A stretch of 9,684 bases of DNA from NCBI GenBank assembly GCA_945952175.1, contig CAMFHW010000124.1, positions 1 through 9,684 on the forward strand, given 5' to 3'. The position numbers were made by a program, and so were the translations under genes. The notes under the pieces were generated by a model, which ran no database searches, was not told where the DNA came from, and saw only the letters and a program-made list of their open reading frames with translations. Below, piece by piece: positions 6,759 through 9,684 of the stretch (positions are counted from its first letter, which is position 1; the number at the start of each line of letters is the position of its first letter). The stretch comes from an uncultured Phenylobacterium sp. (GTDB lineage Bacteria > Pseudomonadota > Alphaproteobacteria > Caulobacterales > Caulobacteraceae).

Positions 6759-7742
6759 ATGGTTGGACCGATGAAGCTTTCGAGACTGGCCGCCGCCCTG
6801 ACCTTCGGCCTCGCCCTGGCGGCCCCCGCGCTCGCCCAGGCGCCGGTCCCCGCGCCGCCCAAGCCCGACCCCAACGATCCCGACGCGACCCTGGTGGAGG
6901 AGCTGGTGGTCACCGGCCGCCTGCCCGGCCCGGCCTGGTGGCGCGTGTCGGACGCCGACACCACCGTCTATGTGCTGGGCGCGCCCAGCGTGGCGCCCAA
7001 GCACCAGGAATGGGACCGGGTGATCTTCGAGCGGCGGCTGGAGGGCGCCAATGCGGTGATCCTGCCGTTCAACGGCCTGAAGGTGCGCCTGGCCGGCGCG
7101 CCGGGGGCCCTGTTCAGCTATCTGCGGCTGAAGTCGGGGCGGCCGTTCGAGGACAATCTCGACCCCGCGACCCGCGCGCGGTTCGCCGCCGCGCGGGGCA
7201 AGCTCGGCGAGCCGGCCGACCACTACAAGACCAACCATCCGCTGGCCGCCGGCCTCATGCTGATCAACGACTACCGCGACAAGGAGGGGCTCACGACCAC
7301 CGACCCCACCAAGCTGATCAAGTACCTGGCACAGCGGAAGAAGGTGCGGATCGTTCAGCGGGCCTATGACCTCGGTCCCCTGCTCGGTGCGGTGACGCGG
7401 ACGTCGCCGGCGGCGGGGCGCACCTGTCTGGACGAGGTGCTGCACGAGGTGGAGGCGGGCCCGGGTGGAACCCTGGCGGCCTCGCGGGCCTGGGCGACCG
7501 GCGACGTGGCCGGCGCGCTGGAGGCCGAGCGCAGCTACGAGCGCTGCCTGGCGGTGACGCCCGGGGCCCTGGCCTTCGACAATCGGGTGAAGTCCGATCT
7601 GGTGACCGACATCCAGACGGCGCTGAAGACGCCGGGCCACGCCATCGCCGTCGCGCCGCTGCGCACCCTGCTCGCCCAGGGCGGCGTGCTCGATCGCCTG
7701 CGGGCGGCCGGCTACACGGTCAAGACGCCGGGCGAGGAATAA
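6759..7742 (+). CDS. Exported TraB/GumN-like protein lacking both GX2H motifs
   Basis: A 327-residue protein with a signal peptide (hydrophobic 9-25, ALA-QA cleavage near 26) followed by a Pro-rich spacer and VEELVVTGRLPGPAWWRVSD. The mature part follows the TraB/GumN plan: WWRVSDADTTVYVLGAPS (60-77) at the first conserved block, a helical middle with LINDYRDKEGLTT, and AIAVAPLRTLLAQGGVLDRLRAAGYTV at the last block. Family members normally carry G-x-x-H in both blocks (as in YLLGSIH and VGAAHLVG), and the related Tiki proteins are metalloproteases. Here the histidines are replaced (GAPS at 74-77 and VAPL at 298-301), so metal catalysis looks unlikely. Cys223 and Cys263 could form a disulfide. 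ATG 6759 has GAGG 7 bases upstream; ATG 6771, four codons later, is also possible. Likely periplasmic; role unknown. Confidence 0.75.
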   Translation: MVGPMKLSRLAAALTFGLALAAPALAQAPVPAPPKPDPNDPDATLVEELVVTGRLPGPAWWRVSDADTTVYVLGAPSVAPKHQEWDRVIFERRLEGANAVILPFNGLKVRLAGAPGALFSYLRLKSGRPFEDNLDPATRARFAAARGKLGEPADHYKTNHPLAAGLMLINDYRDKEGLTTTDPTKLIKYLAQRKKVRIVQRAYDLGPLLGAVTRTSPAAGRTCLDEVLHEVEAGPGGTLAASRAWATGDVAGALEAERSYERCLAVTPGALAFDNRVKSDLVTDIQTALKTPGHAIAVAPLRTLLAQGGVLDRLRAAGYTVKTPGEE

Positions 7743-7749
7743 TCCTTGC

Positions 7750-7851
7750 CGTCATCGCCGGCCTTGTGCCGGCGACCCATAGACGTCTGTTGTCCAGGAC
7801 GAGTTTCTGACTCGGAGATCATGGGTGGCCGGGACAAGCCCGGCCATGACG
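7750..7851. repeat. Cloverleaf-like palindromic intergenic element, copy 2
   Basis: The outer arms are CGTCAT (7750-7755) and ATGACG (7846-7851). Hairpin 1 is CGCCGGC-CTTGT-GCCGGCG (7756-7774). The middle stem pairs ACCCAT (7775-7780) with ATGGGT (7821-7826). Hairpin 2 is GGCCGGG-ACAAG-CCCGGCC (7827-7845). The two hairpin loops are reverse complements, so the left and right arms are also inverted copies of each other. It sits between the convergent ends of the GumN-like gene (7 bases after its stop) and bamF (8 bases after its stop). It shares architecture, loop sequence and the central GACGAGTTT (7799-7807) with copy 1. It probably folds in both mRNAs; termination is inferred. Confidence 0.82.
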
Positions 7852-7859
7852 TCCGGTGT

Positions 7860-8420
7860 TTACAGACCCGGCAGCTTCAGCTTGGTCTGCTTTTCGCGGG
7901 CGATGATCACCGGCTTGTCGCCGATCAGGGCCTTGATCTTGGCGTCCTCGGCGGCGGCGTCGACCGGGGCCGGGGTGTCGGCGCCGGTGTTCTGGGCGGT
8001 GGAGACCGCGCGCGGCTCGCCCTGCTTCCAGAACATGATCTTGTCGGCGAACGACTTGTCCTTGTGGGCGATGTCGCCGGTCTCGTCGTCGACGACGAAG
8101 CGGATCAGCGGGTCGGCCTTGTCGGCGCCGGCCTTGGCGACCAACAGCTTCTCGCCGTCATCGCGCTCGGCGGCCTCGCGACGGCCCAGCAGCGCGTTGC
8201 GCGCGGCGCTTTCGGGCTGCAGCTCCTGCGGGCGCGGCTCACCGGGGGCCGGCGGGCGAAGCGCGTAGTCCGGGGGCACTACCAGCGGCGCCTTGGAGAC
8301 GACCCGGAACTCGTCCGGGGTGACCTTGGTCATGCCCAGCGCCTTGCGCGTGGAGGAGCATCCGGCGAGGCCGACGGCCCCGATCAGGGCGGTCGCCACG
8401 ATCACTCGGTTGAGATTCAT
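7860..8420 (-). CDS. bamF: BamF-like outer-membrane lipoprotein (DUF3035)
   Basis: A 186-residue lipoprotein. The signal peptide MNLNRVIVATALIGAVGLAG ends in a lipobox (LAGC) with the lipidated Cys at 21. Asp is not at position +2 (it is Ser), so transport to the outer membrane is expected if the usual +2 rule applies. The DUF3035 signature follows: PDEFRVV (35-41) and APLVVPPDYALRPPAPG (44-60), then a low-complexity, charged region ending in KLKLPGL. In alphaproteobacteria a DUF3035 lipoprotein has been described as BamF, a BAM-complex subunit whose short motif resembles the N-terminus of BamC. That role is taken from the literature as I remember it. The ATG at 8420 is chosen because it starts the signal peptide; an upstream in-frame extension to 8495 would bury it. 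It lies 81 bp after lspA, the gene for its own processing peptidase. Confidence 0.82.
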   Translation of the reverse strand: MNLNRVIVATALIGAVGLAGCSSTRKALGMTKVTPDEFRVVSKAPLVVPPDYALRPPAPGEPRPQELQPESAARNALLGRREAAERDDGEKLLVAKAGADKADPLIRFVVDDETGDIAHKDKSFADKIMFWKQGEPRAVSTAQNTGADTPAPVDAAAEDAKIKALIGDKPVIIAREKQTKLKLPGL

Positions 8421-8466
8421 GAACTCAAAGGCTCCATTGGGCCGCCCCCGGCCGGGAAGGTTAAGT

Positions 8467-8495
8467 GAGATAGCGCAATCGGCGAGGTCCGCCAA
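8467..8495 (-). promoter_or_regulatory. Candidate sigma-73-type promoter for bamF
   Basis: Read on the minus strand, TTGGCGG (8495-8489), a 14-base spacer and GCTATCTC (8474-8467) match the published Caulobacter housekeeping consensus TTGaCgS-N10-14-GCTANAWC at 6 of 7 and 7 of 8 positions. It sits in the 81-bp lspA-bamF gap and would start transcription near 8460, giving a leader of about 40 bases. It may let bamF be made independently of ileS-lspA. The consensus is recalled, not checked. Confidence 0.45.
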
Positions 8496-8501
8496 CGCGC
8501 A

Positions 8502-8999
8502 TTAGGTCGCGAGGGTTTCGGGCGTTTTTCGGACCGAATCCAGCAGCAGGCAGATCACCCCGATGGTGATGGCGCTGTCGGCGACGTTGAAAACCCAGGG
8601 GAACATCAGCCGGGTCACGTCGACGAAGTCGACCACGGCGCCGAAGCGGGCGCGGTCGATGGCGTTGCCGATCGCCCCGCCCATGACGAGGCCCAGGCCC
8701 AGGCCCATCAGCGGCCGGGTGGCGTTGCGCGCCCACCAGGCCAGCAGGGCCGCCACGATCAGGGAGAAGGCCGTCAGCGCCCAGCGCACCAGGTCATGGT
8801 CGGCGCGGAACAGGCCGAAGCTCACCCCGCGGTTCCAGACCATGGTCAGGTGCAGCGGGCCGACCAGCGGCTGGCCCATGCCCTCGGGGAGGCCCAGCGA
8901 CAGGAAGGCCGCCTTCACGATCTGGTCGACCACGATGACGACGGCGGCCAGGACGAAGGCCAGGCCGCCCAGGCGCGTGAACCCCTTGGCCTCAGCCAT
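8502..8999 (-). CDS. lspA: Lipoprotein signal peptidase (signal peptidase II)
   Basis: A 165-residue inner-membrane aspartyl protease that removes signal peptides from diacylglyceryl-modified prolipoproteins. Family blocks occur in order: VVDQIVK (23-29), TMVWNRGVSFGLF (52-64), GGAIGNAIDR (107-116), VVDFVDV (122-128) and FNVADSAITIG (137-147). The catalytic pair is D124 and D141, almost the same numbers as in E. coli LspA. Four hydrophobic helices are visible at about 11-30, 71-90, 97-113 and 139-155. Its start ATG lies inside the end of ileS: the two genes share the 8 bases ATGGCTGA, which suggests translational coupling. A GGGA lies 8 bases before the start. The downstream gene, bamF, encodes a substrate of this enzyme. 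Confidence 0.98.
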   Translation of the reverse strand: MAEAKGFTRLGGLAFVLAAVVIVVDQIVKAAFLSLGLPEGMGQPLVGPLHLTMVWNRGVSFGLFRADHDLVRWALTAFSLIVAALLAWWARNATRPLMGLGLGLVMGGAIGNAIDRARFGAVVDFVDVTRLMFPWVFNVADSAITIGVICLLLDSVRKTPETLAT

Positions 9000-9684
9000 G
9001 GGCCGCGTCCCAGGCCGCCACCGCGTCGGCGTCGCGCAGCGACAGGTCCGGGTAGCGTGGATCGGAGCCGACCTCCGGAAGGACCCGCCAGGAGCGGGCG
9101 CATTTCCGGCCCTCGGCCTTCAGCGGCGCGACGGCGACGCCCGGCTGCTCGGCCAGGCGGAAGGCGCCGGCCGGGCCCTCGGCCGAGGCCAGGGTCGCCT
9201 GGCTGGTGCGGAACACCTCGGCGGCGTCCAGGCCGTCGAAGGCCGCCGCCAGGGCCGGGTCGGCGATCCAGACCTTCGGCGCCGCTTCCAGGGCCGCGCC
9301 CATCCTCTTCTCGCGGCGCTCGACCTCCAGCGCGCCGGTGACCACCGAGGTCACCGCCTGCACCTTGGCCCAGCGCTCGGCCTCGGCCGGGTTGGCCCAG
9401 GCGGCGGGCGTCTGCGGGAAGATGCGCAGGCTGTTGGAGCCGGCGTCCGGGAAGCGGGTCGACCAGGCCTCTTCGGTGGTGAAGGGGATCAGCGGCGAGA
9501 GCCAGATGGTCAGGCGCTCGAACACCGCGTCCATCACCGTGCGCGCGGCGCGGCGGCGCAGCGAATCCGGCCGGTCGCAATAGAGGGCGTCGCGGCGGAT
9601 ATCGAAGAACAGAGCCGACAGCTCGTTCTGGCAGAACTCGGTCAGCGGCCGGCTGACGTCCTGGAACAGATAGGCGTCGTAGGC
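8992..9684 (-). CDS. ileS: Isoleucyl-tRNA synthetase, C-terminal part (partial)
   Basis: The frame enters from the right edge and gives the last 230 residues. They form the anticodon-binding domain of a class I synthetase: the block from SRPLTEFCQNELSALFFDIRR to DALYCDRPDSLRRRAR, then LSPLIPFTTEEAW, and a C-terminal block with KCARSWRVLPEVGSDPRYPD and SLRDADAVAAW. These match IleS, which charges tRNA-Ile, and the position just before lspA is the usual one. E. coli IleS ends in a four-cysteine zinc knuckle (CPRC...CGRC). Here only one Cys of the first pair remains (CARS) and the second pair is gone, which I recall as the normal alphaproteobacterial form. The catalytic core lies outside the window. 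Confidence 0.95.
   Translation of the reverse strand, partial: AYDAYLFQDVSRPLTEFCQNELSALFFDIRRDALYCDRPDSLRRRAARTVMDAVFERLTIWLSPLIPFTTEEAWSTRFPDAGSNSLRIFPQTPAAWANPAEAERWAKVQAVTSVVTGALEVERREKRMGAALEAAPKVWIADPALAAAFDGLDAAEVFRTSQATLASAEGPAGAFRLAEQPGVAVAPLKAEGRKCARSWRVLPEVGSDPRYPDLSLRDADAVAAWDAAHG

Noticed and set aside
7743..7859. Rho-independent terminator for the GumN-like gene and bamF.
   Set aside because: The hairpins are strong but no run of T follows on either strand, so it is recorded as a repeat with only an inferred termination role.
8421..8495. N-terminal extension of bamF by 25 residues.
   Set aside because: It would place a non-hydrophobic stretch ahead of a perfect lipoprotein signal peptide and would overlap the candidate promoter and leader.
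1..9684. CRISPR array, insertion sequence, prophage or defence island.
   Set aside because: No regularly spaced direct repeats, no transposase, integrase or phage genes, and nearly all coding sequence is recognisable core or common accessory genes.

Overview
The window is a high-GC (roughly two-thirds G+C by eye), densely coded chromosomal segment. The best guess is an alphaproteobacterium of the Caulobacterales (Caulobacter/Phenylobacterium type). Reasons: an ileS-lspA-bamF (DUF3035) cluster, an IleS C-terminus with a degenerate zinc knuckle, a possible sigma-73-type promoter, and palindromic intergenic repeats of a kind common in alphaproteobacteria. The assignment rests on gene content and remembered family features, not on a search.

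Layout. (1) 1-95: the last 30 codons of an unrecognised plus-strand gene. (2) 96-186: a C/G-rich nested inverted repeat. (3) 191-466, minus: a YjhX/TopAI-like (UPF0386) protein with a probable TTG start. (4) 467-838: about 370 bases without a gene, including the most AT-rich patch of the window. (5) 839-2422, plus: a soluble hybrid histidine kinase with a CBS-like N-terminal module, HisKA, HATPase and a receiver. (6) 2423-2560: a cloverleaf-like palindromic element. (7) 2645-4015, plus: a POT/PTR-family proton-coupled peptide transporter. (8) 4069-4842, plus: a MerR regulator with a TipAS ligand domain, whose stop codon overlaps the convergent stop of (9) mutL (4839-6707, minus). (10) 6759-7742, plus: an exported TraB/GumN-like protein that has lost both signature GX2H motifs, divergent from mutL. 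(11) 7750-7851: a second copy of the palindromic element, between convergent gene ends. (12) On the minus strand, the end of ileS (8992-9684), lspA (8502-8999, overlapping ileS by 8 bp) and bamF (7860-8420).

How the genes relate. ileS-lspA-bamF looks like one transcription unit. LspA is the signal peptidase that would mature the BamF lipoprotein, so the last two genes are functionally linked. The POT transporter and the TipAS-type regulator are co-directional and 53 bp apart, which invites a peptide-sensing/peptide-import hypothesis. The remaining genes (hybrid kinase, YjhX-like protein, MutL, GumN-like protein) show no obvious shared pathway. Most of the window is ordinary core genome. The points most worth a second look are the motif-less GumN paralogue, the co-varying palindromic repeats placed just after stop codons, the short 12-helix POT protein, and the CBS-like sensor on a histidine kinase. 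I found no convincing evidence of a wholly new multi-gene system.
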